Source: CAWFLT01 sp963816795
GTDB taxonomy: Bacteria; Acidobacteriota; Vicinamibacteria; Vicinamibacterales; SCN-69-37
Assembly: GCA_963816795.1 (NCBI GenBank)
Contig: CAWFLT010000006.1
Location: forward strand, 310,001-374,000
Length of the DNA: 64,000 nt
Reading direction: 5' to 3'
Shown: one piece after another, positions 17,634-29,246 of the stretch
How positions within the stretch are numbered: the stretch's first letter is position 1
How the letters are laid out: the number at the start of each line of letters is the position of its first letter
Position numbers and translations under genes: made by a program
Notes under the pieces: model-generated
Told to the model about the DNA's origin: nothing
The model's database searches: none
Seen by the model: the letters and a program-made list of their open reading frames with translations, nothing else

Positions 17634-18548
17634 ATGATCACCGGCCGGTGGGGAAAGCCCTCCGAAGTGCTGCTCGATCTCGTCGTCGAGGACGACGGCG
17701 CAGTGCGTGGCGTCGCGAATTTCGGCCGGCAGAACGCGTCGATTCGGCGCGGACATTTCGACGCCAGTTCCGGCGCGGTCGAACTCGAAGGTGAACACCT
17801 CAAGCCCGACGGCGTGACGCTGCCGTTTCGCATCGCGGGGCGTCTCGAAGGGCGGACACTTCGACTCACCTACCAGTACGGCGACATGCGTGGCGAGATC
17901 GATGTCGTACGCGTTGAGGAATACGCGCCACCGCCGGTCACACTCACGGATCGACTGAAATCGCGCCTCGCCGGCCTGAAGCGCTGGATCAGCGCGCGAT
18001 CCCGGCCAACGGGCGAGGAGAATGCGCGCAAGCTTCGTGAACGAGGCGAGTCGCTGGACTCGATTGTTTTCCGTGACGCTGTCGCGGCTGACATCCCGGC
18101 CCTGGCCGAACTGCACGTCACGACGTGGAACGCGACCTACAACACCGCGCGCGGACCGACGATTGCGACCCGCACGTCGCAGTGGAACCAGGTGTTCGCG
18201 AAGGAAAACCGGCGCGACTTCGTGCTCGTTCTGGAGGACCGGAACGGACGACTGATCGGATTCACCTGGGGCCGGCCCCATGAGGGGGAGTTCGAGGGTG
18301 AGTTGAGCAAGATCTACTTGCGTTGGGAGTACCACCGGCTGGGCCTGGGCCGGCGGATGATGGCGGAGACGGCGCGGCGGTTCCTCGACCACGGCATCCA
18401 CTCGTTCATCCTCTTTGCGGAGCTCAGCAACCCGACGCTGGGCTTCTACGACCGCATGGGAGGCGAGCGGCTGCTCGACGATCGCGGGCAGTTCAGCGGC
18501 GCGTATGGGTGGCGCGACGTGAGAACGCTCATCCTTCACAGCGCCTGA
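17634..18548 (+). CDS. GNAT N-acetyltransferase with N-terminal beta domain
   Basis: From ATG 17634 (304 residues). Residues 1-100 are a beta-rich domain (GRWGKPSEVLLDLVVEDDG, LRLTYQYGDMRGEIDVVRVE) of the kind found in lipocalin-like or DUF-type lead domains. The C-terminal GNAT domain starts at about 140 (IVFRDAVAADIPALAELH) and has the acetyl-CoA loop LGLGRRMMAETA and FYDRMGGERL. The substrate cannot be predicted. The fusion of a beta domain to GNAT is uncommon. Confidence 0.8.
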   Translation: MITGRWGKPSEVLLDLVVEDDGAVRGVANFGRQNASIRRGHFDASSGAVELEGEHLKPDGVTLPFRIAGRLEGRTLRLTYQYGDMRGEIDVVRVEEYAPPPVTLTDRLKSRLAGLKRWISARSRPTGEENARKLRERGESLDSIVFRDAVAADIPALAELHVTTWNATYNTARGPTIATRTSQWNQVFAKENRRDFVLVLEDRNGRLIGFTWGRPHEGEFEGELSKIYLRWEYHRLGLGRRMMAETARRFLDHGIHSFILFAELSNPTLGFYDRMGGERLLDDRGQFSGAYGWRDVRTLILHSA

Positions 18549-18584
18549 ATCGCTTTTCCTTCGCTTCCTTCCCGAACTCTGTCC

Positions 18585-18590
18585 TATAAT
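18585..18590 (+). promoter_or_regulatory. Candidate -10 element upstream of the metalloprotease gene
   Basis: A perfect TATAAT sits 258 bases before ATG 18849. No good -35 is visible at 16-18 bases upstream. The 18591-18848 leader holds no recognisable riboswitch. Confidence 0.3.
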
Positions 18591-18848
18591 CCCGCCGCTC
18601 CCCCCGGGCGGTCATAGACGCCCCGGTCAGTCCAACGCCGTTCCCCCCTCGTCGACAGACGCCTCGCCAATTTCTGGAGTCGTTGCGCCGGACCGGGACC
18701 GTCAGCGGGCCGACTGGTGCCCTGTGAACTGTCTTCGTGTTTTTCAACAGCTCGAGCGGCGTTCGTCCTCGGTATGGTTCTGGCCCTGCCGAGGGGTGCG
18801 AGTGCCGCCCAGGCAGGACGGGTCTCTGGCTCGTCCGGAGAGGAGCTC

Positions 18849-20803
18849 ATGCGCACACGATTGGGTGGTCTCGTTCCCGTGTCTTCATCGACCCCGGCGC
18901 GCCGTTGGCTCGCACTGACTGCGGGTCTCGTCATGGCTGCGACCGGAGGCGCCTTTGTCCTGCGCGCGCAAGGTGGAGGGCCGGCGCAACTTCCCTCCCA
19001 AGCCGCCGACCAGGCCGAAGCCCAGTTCGACGGCGAGCTGGAGGTGGTGTACGAGGACTCTACCCGCGGTGCGCGTCTCCACCACTCTCTGCGGGTCGGT
19101 AACGAACGCCTGACGCTGCAGTTCGCCGCGGCGCCGCCTTCCTTTGAGAGCGGCACTCGGGTGCGCGCGCGGGGACGGCTCTCAAACCGCACCCTCGCGA
19201 TCTCGTCCGACCCCAACAGCATTCAAGTGCTCGCGCTCGCCTCGTCCAACACGTTTGGTGAGCAGCGGGTCGCCGTGATTCTCGTCAACTTCCAGGACCA
19301 GGTCTCGACGCCTTACCCCTGGACCTGGGCGCACTCGACGACGTTCGACACGACCAGCGACTTCTACCGCGAGAACTCGTACGGCCAGACCTGGATCACG
19401 GGCAACGTGTTCGGGTGGTTCACGATCCCGATGAGCTCAACGAACTGCGACTACAACCAGATCGCGTCGTTGGCCGATCAGGCCGCCAATCAGGCGGGCG
19501 CCAACCTCTCTCAATACCCCCGGCGCGTCTACGCCTTCCCCGGAACGGGGTCCTGTGGCTGGTGGGGTCTCGGAACGGTCGGCGGCAATCCTTCGCGCGC
19601 CTGGGTGAACGGCAGCTACGAGCTCAAGGTCGTCGCCCACGAGCTCGGCCACAACTTCGGTGACTATCATTCGCGATCGGAGTCGTGCGACGCGGCAGGC
19701 TGCGCACTGTCAGAGTACGGGGACGACCGGGACATCATGGGCGGCACGTCGACCGGACACATGAACGCGTTCCAGAAAGAGCGCCTGGGCTGGCTCAATT
19801 ACGGCTCGTCGCCGCCGATTCGCACCGTGACCGCGTCCGGCGTGTACACGCTCGATCCCTACGCCCCGGCCGGCAGCGGCTCGAAGGCGCTGAGAATCCT
19901 CAAGTCCGTTGATGGATCCGGGAAGCGAACCTGGTATTACCTGGAAGCCCGCACCCAGAACGGATTCGACAGCGGTACCGCACCCGGCGTCATCGTCCAC
20001 ACGGGATCGGAGGCGACCGGAAACAGCAGCAACATGTTCGATCTGGATCGGACGACGTCGGCCATGGATCCAGTGCTCGACGTCGGTCAGACCTATACCG
20101 ACACCACGCGGGGTCTGTCCTTCCGGACGTCCGTCGCCGACGCGCTCGGCGCGATGGTCGAGGTCACCATGACGGGCGCTCCCTGCAGCGCCCTGGCGCC
20201 AACGGTGACCGTGGCGCCCGCGAACATGGTCACGACGTCGCCGGGCGCGCTGGTGAACTACACGGTGACCGTCCGGAACAACGACGAGTCGACGTGCGGA
20301 CCGGCGACATTTGGTCTCGGGGCGGCCGTTCCGTCCGGATGGAGCGGCACCTTCAACTCGAGCGCTCTGACGCTCGCGCCGGGCGCGTCGTCCTCCGCCT
20401 CGCTGGCGATTGTGTCAGCCGCGAACGCCAGCGGACAATACGTGTTCCAATCCAGCGCCACGCGATCCGGTTCCGGTCCGTCCGCAGAGGTTTCGACAAA
20501 TGTCCTGGTGGCGGCGGCTCTGGATGTGACCCTGAGTGTGGCCGTGAGCGGCGGGAACAGCTACCAGTTCTCTGCCAGCGTCCGCGCCGGTGGCACGCCC
20601 GTGTCGGGTGCCGCGGTGACATTCACGATGACCGATTCGAGCGGGGCGCGCAAAACGTTCTCCGCGACCACCAGTGCGAGCGGGGTGGCGACGCGAGGTA
20701 CCGCCTCAAGCGAGGCGATCCGAAGGGCAACTATCAGGTCGTGGCCACCGTCTCGAAGGGCTCGCTCTCCGGCAGCGCAAGCAGCAGCTTCGTCGTGAAC
20801 TGA
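18849..20803 (+). CDS. Secreted M11 (gametolysin)-like metzincin protease
   Basis: ATG 18849 is chosen because GGAGAGGAG ends 5 bases before it; an in-frame GTG exists at 18717. A signal anchor (RRWLALTAGLVMAATGGAFV) precedes a propeptide-like region. The catalytic zinc motif is HELGHNFGDYH (H264, E265, H268, H274), with the Met-turn in DIMGG. After the protease domain come an Ig-like NEW3-type domain (VTVAPANMVTTSPGALVNYT) and a bacterial Ig domain (VRAGGTPVSGAAVTFTMTD). The frame breaks near 20695, consistent with one lost base, and the true C-terminus ends KGSLSGSASSSFVVN at 20803. Likely an extracellular protease of about 650 residues. The stop lies 8 bases before a strong terminator hairpin. 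Confidence 0.85.
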
Positions 20804-20811
20804 CGCAGAAA

Positions 20812-20844
20812 ACCAGGACGGGTGGGATGGTCACCCGTCCTGGT
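20812..20844. terminator. Strong terminator hairpin shared by convergent genes
   Basis: A perfect 13-bp stem (ACCAGGACGGGTG with CACCCGTCCTGGT) around a 7-base loop. On the minus strand it is followed by TTTT-CTG, so it fits best as the intrinsic terminator of the TIR-nSTAND operon, whose last stop is at 20855. It can also stop the protease gene transcript. Confidence 0.85.
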
Positions 20845-20854
20845 GGCGCATGGC

Positions 20855-23800
20855 TCACCGGCCGGCGCTACACGAGAATCGCAGGGCAGGATCTTCCCCC
20901 ACCTCCGCCGGGCGCTGCAGATGCGCGCCGACTCCTGTGTTGGAAAGCGGGGAGATGTTCCGCTGGCAGCGGTCTGCAAGAAACCAGCGAATGAGCCACG
21001 CGATCTCGTCTCCCTGCACCGCTTTGTCGACTTGTCGGCGAAGTTCGCCGAGCGCCCGGACGGGGTCGTCGACGGGCACCTTCGTTCCGTGATCCTCTGC
21101 GAAGCCACTGACAGCCTCGGCCAAGTCGGCTAAGTGCTTCAGTTGCGTGACATTCTTCGGTGCCGGTTTAACGACGCTCCAAATCCGCTGAAACAGCGAG
21201 ACGTCTTCCGGGCGTTCCGGGACGACATACGAGAATCCAAGAGCCGTCGGCTCAGTGACGATCATCACCTGCCGGCCGTCGGGGCTGAATGCGGCCGGAC
21301 CAATCCCGTTGAGCCGGTCGATAATGCTCGCTGAGGCGACATGCCACACGATCGCCTGGCCATTGCTCGACGTGGTGATCACGCGACCGCCTTGTGGGCT
21401 GATGGCCGCCGACCCCACTTCGACATCGTGTTGAATCGGCGGGCCAATGGGTCGGCCGTCCAGCGTGTTCCAGGCACGGGTGGTCTTGCCGTTAGCAGAC
21501 ACCGTGACCACCAGCTTCCCATCGAGGCTGAAGGCTGCCGAACGGACAGGCCCGCCGAGCTGGACAGGGTCGCCGATCGGCTCACTTGTCTTCGCCGCCC
21601 ATACCCGCAGCGTGCCGTTCGCTCGAGCCGCGACCAGCTGCTCGGACCTGAACGTGATCGCGCGGATTTCAGGGTCCTGTATCAGGGGACCCGCGATCGG
21701 ATTGCTCTCGCCGACACTCCAGAACCGCACCGTGGCGTCGGTCGACGCCGTCACGACCAAGCTGTTTGTCGGGTTGAATGCCGCCGAGTAGATCTCACCC
21801 TCATGGCGCAGGGGACCGCCGATGGGCTGCCCGTTGAGGTCCCACACTTGCGCGGTACCGTCAGTCGAGGCGGTGACCACTCGCTGCCCGTCGGCGCTGA
21901 AATTGCCCGCGATCACCCTCGCCGAGGGGCGAAGCAACGGAGAAACAGCCCGTCCGCTCGTCACATCCCACATCCACACCTTGTTGCCGCAACTGGTCAC
22001 GACCCAGCGCCCATCCTCACTCACGGCAGCGGCGCCAGGCTGGCTGCAATGCCTGAGCGGCGCACTTGTCAGTCGCCCCGACAGGAGGTGCGACACTCGC
22101 ACAGCGCTGTCAGCCGACACTCTCACCACCAACCGGCCGTTAAGACTGACGGAAGCCGCATGTAACGTCCCCCCAGAGGGCTCGAGGCGGGAGGTCCCGT
22201 CAGTGGACGGCACACCAGGCGCGGGCGACCGCTGCGGCGGCTCGAAGATGCCGATGCCGCTGTCGGCAAACGCAGCGACCACCGTCCCTCCCGTGTCCGG
22301 CCGCGCCGGCGTGCGCGACCGCTCCCGCACGTTCAACCCTTCTTCCTGAATGAAGGCTACGGACAATACTCTACCGGGCTGTCCTCCACCGGGCAGCGAC
22401 TGCGAGTCCCGGCTTGGCCTCCCCGTGTCGACGTCCCAGATCTGCGCCGTTCCGTCCTCCGTCGCGGTGACCACGCGCGTCCCATCAGTACCTGAGCGCT
22501 GCGGAAACCAAGGGCCCCCGGGGCCTTGCCCCAGCGGCGCCGCTGGGTTGATTGTCACTCAACGAACTTTGAGATGCGGAATCACTGCGCGCCGTCACAC
22601 TCTGTAGTGGGAGGCCAGTGGCAACCTCCCAGATCCAGGCCATGCCGTCGGCGGTCGTCGTCACGACCCGCCGCCCGTCTGAACTGAACGCGCCAAAGTA
22701 GACGTCGCTCTTGTGTTCCAACCGGAAGGCGACCTGGCGGTCTTTCGCGTTCCAAAGCTCCGCTGAAGCGCCAACGCCAATCGTCAGCACCTGCTGCCCG
22801 TCGGTGCTGAACACCGCAGAAGACACTCGATTGGCCCCCAACCGATCGGCCATCAACTGCCAGGCATCCCGTTTGGACGCATCCCACAAATGAACCGCAC
22901 CGTCTACTACTGCCAGGACCCGCCGCCCGTCCCCGCTGACGGAGACGGAGCTTGGCGACTGTTCGGTCTTCACGACAAAGACGGGAAGTGCCCAACTCGT
23001 CTGCAGCAGCGTGTTCGTCAGGTAACTACTTGCTCGCCAATCGTAGTCAGTCTCGCGCAAAATCGCCGCCAGGCTGGTAAGGGCGTCAGCCGGCCGCTCG
23101 CCGTCAAGCACGTTGCTCGATTTGTCCAGGCCTGCGATGGTCAGTCTCCGTCTGCTCTCCTGCTCGCCGAAGAACAAAGAGAACGCGGCCACACCGACGG
23201 CCAGCACGGCAAGCAGAGCGAGGACGACGACGGCGCGCGTGAGCCGGAGCTCGCTGCGAGTTCGCAAAACTTTCTGCTTTTCTACGGTCTCCGCCTTCTT
23301 CTTCGCCTCGGAGGCCTGCTCGGATGCGTCGAGGAACTCCATCGCCAGCGCGAAGCCGCCGCCATACCGTTCCGCCCATTCGGGGGTGGGCTTCTCTTTC
23401 TGCCTCCAGGCGAGGTCCCTCTCCAGATCCAGCTCTTCCCAGAGCCCGCCCTCCTTCCGTTTCCACAGACCCGCTTGCTCTTTCAGTCGCCTGAATCGCC
23501 AGGACGAGTACGCTTCCGTCTCCACCCACTCGCTCAACTTGAGCCACTGCCGGATCAGGCTTTCGTGGCTGATGTCGAGCGTGTCGCTGCTCTTCAGCGT
23601 CTGGCTGCCCGATGGCGTGAGAAAGCTCCGGTCTGACCGACGAAATGCATCTGCCACTCGCACAATGTCCGGCCACGGCACGCCTGCGATGGTGGACACC
23701 GCTTCGACGGTCGTCGGGCGTCTCGCGTCGGGGTGGTCGGGGCTGCGTTCTGTGAGGCTCTTGAACAAGACCTCTGCAATCCGCTGGCCTTCCTCATCCA

Positions 23801-24763
23801 GCTCGCGCAAACGCCTGATCTGCGTGTTCCGAGAGCGCCTGACCAAGGCCGCCGAGCTTCTCGTACTGGTCCAACGTGAGGCACTGGGCAACGCCGGACT
23901 CATCGTCCTTGCTCTCGGGGCTCGCCAGGGTCCACATGCGCATCAGCGCGTGCTGCATCAACGGCAATTGGTCAGGATCGGGCCCCATGTCGTTGAGCAT
24001 CCGGTTGACCAACGCCGCTTCGACATCGCCGCCGAACACTCGCGCCGGCCCCACGATGGCCTCCCGGCACTGATCTCGAGTCAGCCGCGGCGTCAAGGTA
24101 CTGACTCTCGTTGATGGCCTCTGGCAGCCCGGTGAACATCGAGCAGTGACCGAGGTAGTCGGACCGCATCGTAATGACGATGTAGATCGGCGTCGACTGT
24201 TCGGCCGCGGTCGCCAGCAACAGGGCGACGAACGCGTCCGCTTCGTCGCTCGGATGCTGCCTGCGAGACGGCGTCGTCTGCATCGCCGCCTGGCTCTCCT
24301 GGTAGCGAAACAGCTCCTCGAATTGGTCCACCAGAACGAGCAGGTTCGTTCGCTCAGGCAGCGGTGTCTGGCGCAACGCTTCAACCAGCCCGAGGGGGCC
24401 CCGCCGCAGCGTCGCAAGCAGGTGTTCGGCGGCGTTGGGATCTGCCGCTCGCTCGGATCCGAGGGCGGTCGCGTCGAGCAGCCGGTCGGCGAGACTCCGC
24501 AGCGGGTTGTTACCCGGTCGCAGGCCGGCAACTCGCCAGCGCGCGCCAGCCTTCAGCATGAGGCCCGACTCGAGGCCGGCGATGAGACCCGCCTGCACCA
24601 GCGACGACTTCCCGCACCCCGAGGGTCCCGTCACCGCGACGAAATGCTGGCGGTCGAGCCGGTCAAGCAGTTCGTCAATCTGCTTGTTCCGGCCGAAAAA
24701 GATATCGCTTTCCTCGCGCTGGAAAGGACGCAGACCGGGGTACGGGCGGCTGCTGTCGATCAT
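20855..24763 (-). CDS. nSTAND1 NTPase - membrane segment - WD40 protein (three frame breaks)
   Basis: ATG 24763 overlaps the stop of the triple-TIR gene (ATGA). The N-terminus is an nSTAND1 NTPase: YPGLRPFQREESDIFFGR, Walker A GPSGCGKS (46-53), Walker B LLVLVDQFEELF (D147), TMRSDYLG sensor. A winged-helix region follows (DISHESLIRQW), then one membrane segment (VVVLALLAVLAVGVAAFSLFF) and about twelve WD repeats (VHLWDAS, AWIWEVA, AQIWDVD, VWMWDVT, AQVWDLN, VRFWSVG and others). The frame breaks near 24094 (extra G; restores QYLTPRLTRDQ), near 23805 (extra C; restores QAFAELDEEGQ) and at 22500-22555. Corrected length is about 1300 residues. STAND NTPases with WD40 sensors are ligand-triggered switches common in bacterial immunity; here the effector is probably the coupled TIR protein. 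Confidence 0.85.
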
Positions 24764-26221
24764 GCGCTGGTCACAGCGGGGATGGCACTCGCAAACGCCC
24801 TCAGCTGTCTGCGCTGTTCCTCCCCGAGCCCGGTCCGGCCGTCGAAGACGTCGATCCGGGCGCCTCTGACGGGGGGCGGCGGTTTCCCGTCGGGTGGCCC
24901 CACATACACCGCCAGGGCTACGGACTCCTGGCTGCCGCTGGAGGCGATCTTGATCGACTCGATCATGTGTTCTCTGACCCAACGGGTTGGGCTTTTTCCG
25001 TAGACGACGATCAGCCCCTGACAGTCCCTCAAGGCATCTTCGAGCGCCTGCCGCACTTCGCTGGGTTTCATGTCCCGTGAGGCCGTGAAATCTGGATCCG
25101 TGACGATGACACCGGCAGCCACCAGTTCCTTGCTGATGTCCTCAGCCAGCAACCGATCATCTTCCCAACTGTCGAGGAGCACCATCGCCTGGCGTCGCGC
25201 CGTTGGACGCGACGGGGTCTGCTGGGCACGGTCCTTCACGGAGCGTTTGAAGTCTTCGAACCCCTCGGCGCGCACGGTGTTCCCGTTGATCAGCGAACGG
25301 TGGTCAGGATCCGCCACCTGGCTGAGGTCCAGGTCGGGGCTGCGCCACTGCGTGATCGTCGCTCCGGCGTTCTTGGCGATCTCGTACTGAGAGCGCGGCC
25401 GGGTCTGGTCAACGCCAGGGAGCGGCGGTCCCGAGATGCTGCTGAGCAGTTGGACGAACAGTTTGCAGCGGGACAGGTCTCGCTTCATGGCCTCGCGTCG
25501 CGCATCATCCCACCCGTAGCCCTCGGGCAGGACGCTGACACCCGCCTGTTTCAGGTAGCGCCGGACCTCTTCGCGACGCTCATGCAGGTCGTCGGTGACC
25601 TCGGCCAGCCAAATCAACGGCCGGTCGTCCACCTTCGAGGGCGGAGCGCCATTCGTCGCCGCCTTGATCTCTCTGAGCACATTCGCCAGTTGAAGAGCCA
25701 GCTTGTCGAGGCGGTCGAAGTACCGCATCCTTCTCTTCGTTCGGGCATCCTTTCAGGTCGCCGTGCTCGCAGAGGATTCGCCGATTCTTCAGTGGGTCAG
25801 TCCTCCAGAACTGGATCGGGTCCAGATCGAGCAGTTCCTGAGGCCGCGCATGCCGCTCCACCGGGCTCCGCTCCACGAGAAACACCCGGGCTCCCGAATC
25901 GATGCGCCCCTTCAAATCCTCGGCAAGGAATGTCGCTCGTTCGCGGTGACACCACTCGGATTCCAGATACGAGGGGGACAGGATCGCGAGCAGCGTGGCG
26001 GAATCTTTCAGCTTCTCCTGCAATTGCGAGGAGATCCCCCGATTGCAACAGAGCATGTCGTCGATGAAGATCTCGGCTTGCCTGAGCTCCTGGTTGAGCT
26101 TGACGGTCAGGGCTTGAACCAGGACCGTGACCCACCCTCTTTCGAAGGTCGGCATCAGCTCGTTATCGGTGTGACAGTAACTGATGAAGACGTCGTGTTT
26201 GTATCCGGGGACGAATGCCAT
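24760..26221 (-). CDS. Protein with three TIR-like domains (one frame break)
   Basis: From ATG 26221. TIR1 spans residues 8-150: KHDVFISYCHTDN, AIFLSPSYLE-type strand (ATLLAILSPSYLESEW) and E94. The frame breaks near 25730; the new frame opens RYFDRLDKLALQLANVL, the helix that normally follows this TIR type, so one protein is more likely than two. A second TIR-like domain has LIWLAEVTDDLHERREEVRR and SQYEIAKNAGATI. A third has QAMVLLDSWEDDRLLAEDI, GLIVVYGKSPTRWVREHM. Both retain an acidic residue at the position of the TIR glutamate. Corrected length is about 486 residues. The stop overlaps the nSTAND start, so the two are made together. Tandem TIR-like domains coupled to a STAND sensor fit a signalling or abortive-infection role; this is inference. 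Confidence 0.8.
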
Positions 26222-26309
26222 GGCTGAACCTACACAGCGGATGGCCAGGTTGAGCTCGTGAACCGGGCCGTGGAGCCTGCGCAATACTGCCAATGCACGA
26301 TCGGCCTCC

Positions 26310-27110
26310 TCAACGGGTGCAAGTGAAGGTCTGAAGGAACGTGGGCCGGTTCACATTTACGGCCACCCGGAAGAAATTCACGGTCCTCGACCCGGCAGTC
26401 AACTGCTCGACATCCTGGGCCGCAAATGCGGTCGCCTGCACGGTTCGACTCAGCGCGGTGTCTGCGCCGTCGCCATTCCAGACGGCCGTGGATCCCGGCG
26501 AATCGGCGTAGAAGTAGACGAATTGGCTGAACGTTCCGACATCGGTTTGCACCACCGCGCCCGGGTCCACCCCCCACCACCCCCTGCGCAGGAATCGTCC
26601 CTGGTATGTCTGGTATCGGATCGCCACGAAGATCCGCACGTTGCAGCTGTTCTGTAGAGAGATTCGCACCGCGGGCGTCTCGGCAAGCCGCGTGACCGGG
26701 GCGCATTTGGGTGGGCTCTGCTCGTCGCAGGTGGCAATGATTTCTCGTCCGTCGGTCGAGCGCCTGTAGTAGATGGTGTCCGGGGAGTAGGACGGATGTT
26801 TGACAGTCGTCCCGCTGTACACCGGGTTGGAGCCCCTGATAACCAAGCCCAGCTCTCCCTGCCTCGGCTGGGTGGTCATCGTCTGGGTGATCTCTTCCGT
26901 GCGCTGGTTGGCGACGCTGAAGTAGGTCACCCTCATTTCGCCGATGCACCCGTTCATGGTCAAGGTGCCCTTGTGCTCGATTTCGCCCGCAAAGAACACG
27001 AGCACCCACCGCGTGTACATCTCGTTCGGGCACGACGCCTGAGCACGAGCCGGCGACTCAGATGCCCACACGAGTGCAAGGATCACGAGGCTGACCTGGA
27101 ACGTCGTCAT
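26310..27110 (-). CDS. Secreted DUF1036 protein
   Basis: The signal peptide (TTFQVSLVILALVWASESPA) ends in ARAQA. The mature protein ends with a DUF1036 domain: RISLQNSCNVRIFVAIRYQT, RFLRRGWWGVDPGAVVQ, FVYFYADSPG. The middle (40-130) is an unrecognised beta-rich region with four or more cysteines. ATG 27110 is directly preceded by GGAGG, too close for good use, so an upstream GTG (27131 region) may be the real start. It heads the predicted TIR-nSTAND operon, 88 bases upstream of the TIR gene. DUF1036 function is unknown; a secreted or periplasmic protein beside an intracellular STAND/TIR pair is odd. Confidence 0.75.
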   Translation of the reverse strand: MTTFQVSLVILALVWASESPARAQASCPNEMYTRWVLVFFAGEIEHKGTLTMNGCIGEMRVTYFSVANQRTEEITQTMTTQPRQGELGLVIRGSNPVYSGTTVKHPSYSPDTIYYRRSTDGREIIATCDEQSPPKCAPVTRLAETPAVRISLQNSCNVRIFVAIRYQTYQGRFLRRGWWGVDPGAVVQTDVGTFSQFVYFYADSPGSTAVWNGDGADTALSRTVQATAFAAQDVEQLTAGSRTVNFFRVAVNVNRPTFLQTFTCTR

Positions 27111-27248
27111 CCTCCTCACCACAGGTTCCACATCCTCCGCGAGCTTGTAAAACCGTGCCTGGCTGCTTGCTGCGAACACTCGACGGATGGCCCGGTGCAG
27201 CGGCCACCGCGGTCGAAGAGGATCTTGATCTGGCTCTAGCAGGATGAA

Positions 27249-27277
27249 TGTATACGCGCTCGGCTTGAATCCGTCAA
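27249..27277 (-). promoter_or_regulatory. Sigma70-type promoter for the DUF1036-TIR-nSTAND operon
   Basis: Read on the minus strand: TTGACG (-35, 27277-27272), a 17-base spacer, TATACA (-10, 27254-27249). This is a near-consensus match in GC-rich DNA. It would start transcription near 27242 and give a leader of about 130 bases before ATG 27110. Confidence 0.6.
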
Positions 27278-27440
27278 GGACCACGATCAGACGCGCGCGT
27301 GCTGACCTCTTTCGCTCGAGGTGCTCGACGCCGGGCCTTGGCCATTTGGAGGGTTCCTTCTGACGATTACGCACGGCGAACTGCCGAGGTTCAGGATCTG
27401 GCGCGTCGCGGTCTTCGCGGAACCGCTCTAGAATGGCGCC

Positions 27441-29241
27441 GTGGCGTACAGGTGGTCGCTGCTCTCGGTCTTCAGCCTCCTGTCCTACGCCTGCTTTGGT
27501 GCCACAGGGACCACGATCGACATCGCCACCCTCATGCCAGCGCCCGAGTGGGCCCAACTAGAGCGGCGGATCCTCGCTGACAGCGCACCCGCAGTGAGAG
27601 CGTTCTTCGCGAAGTACTACGACGAGCGGGGCTACTTTCGGCACTTCGTGCGATGGGGTGCCAACGACGGCCCGGACGATGCCTTCGAGAACACGGCCGG
27701 CTGGCCGGAGCTGCACGCGTTGGGGGCGAGCGACGAGATCCTCCAGCTGCATCTGAAGGCGTGGGAGGGCATGACTCGCCAGTTCACCGAGGCCACGACG
27801 ACCGATGTGCCGATCGGCCGCCAGGGCATGTACTACAAGGATTTTTCGGTGCAGTCCGACTGGATGCACCATGGCGAAGCGCTTCGGACCTTCAACGTGC
27901 TTGCGCTGTCGGCGCCGGCGCTCCCTGCCTACCAGAAGCGGGCTCGGACCTATGCAGCGTTCTACATGGGGGAGGACCCTGAGGCGCCGAACTACGACCC
28001 CCAGCACAAGATCATCAAGTCGATGATCAATGGCAGCCGCGGCCCGATGCTCCGGAAGGCGACGTCGCTCGACTGGGTGGGGGATCCGTTCGACGTCTCG
28101 AAGTTCGTCGCGCTACATGGTGAGAACAGCTACGAGCAATTCCTCGCGCACTATCAGGAGTACACGGACGTCGTCGGCGATCACTTCCTGAATCTCGTCG
28201 CCACCACGCTGCCGCTCAACGCCTATCTCGTGGACAACGAACCGAAGTACAAGCGCTGGCTCGTCGAGTACATGGACGCCTGGCTGGCGCGGATGAAGCA
28301 GAACGGCGGCGTCATCCCGAGCTACGTGGCACTCGATGGCACCATCGGCGGGCCTGAGGGAAAGTGGTGGAACAACGCCTACGGCTGGGGCTTCAGTCCG
28401 GTGAATCCTGTGACCGGCCAACGTGAGGATCGCAACCGGATTCCGCGGGCGACGGTCGGATTCGCCAACGCGTTGCTCGTCACGGGCGATCAGAAGTACG
28501 CCGATGCGTGGCGCGCAATGATTGACGCGGTCAATTCCCACACCCGCACGGTGAATGGGCGCGTCCGAGTATCCGACGATGTACGGGGACAGTGGCTGGT
28601 ATGGCTGGCGAACCGCGCCATGGAACGTCGGCGCGCTCGAGCTGTGGTACTGGTCGATGAAGCCCGAGGATCGGCCGCGCATCGGGCGCCAGGCCTGGGT
28701 TGATTATCTGGAGGGCAACAATCCTGGGTTTCCCGAGACGGTGTTGAAACGCGATCTCGACAGCATCCCGCGACGGATCGCGGAGATGCAGAAGGATGTC
28801 ATGACGGCGGACACCAGGCTGGCCGACAACGCGATGGAATTCAACCCGGCGGCCGTTGGCGGACTGGTGCAGCTCATGTGGGGCGCGCTGGTCCCCGGTC
28901 GCGAAGGCAGTCTGTTGAGCGCGCGGCTGCGATATTTCGATCCGGTGCGCCGCCGGGCTGGCGTGCCGGACGATGTGGGCGCGCTGGTGTCGGAGTTGAA
29001 GGACGACCGCACGATCGTGACGCTGGTGAATCTGAGCCCGACGACTCCCCGGACGGTGGTCGTCCAGGGCGGCGGGTACGGCGAGCACCAGATTCTGTCG
29101 GCGGAAGTGAACGGAAGAATCACGCCGATCAAGGCGCGTGATTTCACCGTGCAGCTCGCGCCGGGTGCGGGCGCGAAGCTGATTCTGGCGATGAAGCGCT
29201 ACGCCAATCCGCCGGACGCGAAGTTCCCCTGGGACAGGTAG
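27441..29241 (+). CDS. Secreted helical-toroid-like protein, possibly glycan-active (one frame break)
   Basis: The GTG start at 27441 is followed by a signal peptide (WSLLSVFSLLSYACFGA). The body is helical with aromatic-rich motifs (HFVRWGANDGPDDAFENTAG, WWNNAYGWGFSPVNP, GDSGWYGWRTAPWNVGALEL), like alpha/alpha-toroid glycan enzymes, and a small beta domain ends the chain (LVNLSPTTPRTVVVQGGG). The frame breaks at 28560; removing one C restores VNG-ASEYPTMYGD. Corrected length is about 600 residues. I cannot assign a CAZy family. It begins a run of four tightly packed genes that includes a sulfatase, so breakdown of a sulfated or uronic glycan is a reasonable guess. Confidence 0.7.
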
Positions 29242-29246
29242 GAGCC

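Noticed and set aside
18591..18848. Riboswitch in the metalloprotease leader
   Set aside because: No conserved core of a known class was found; only short GC-rich hairpins are visible.
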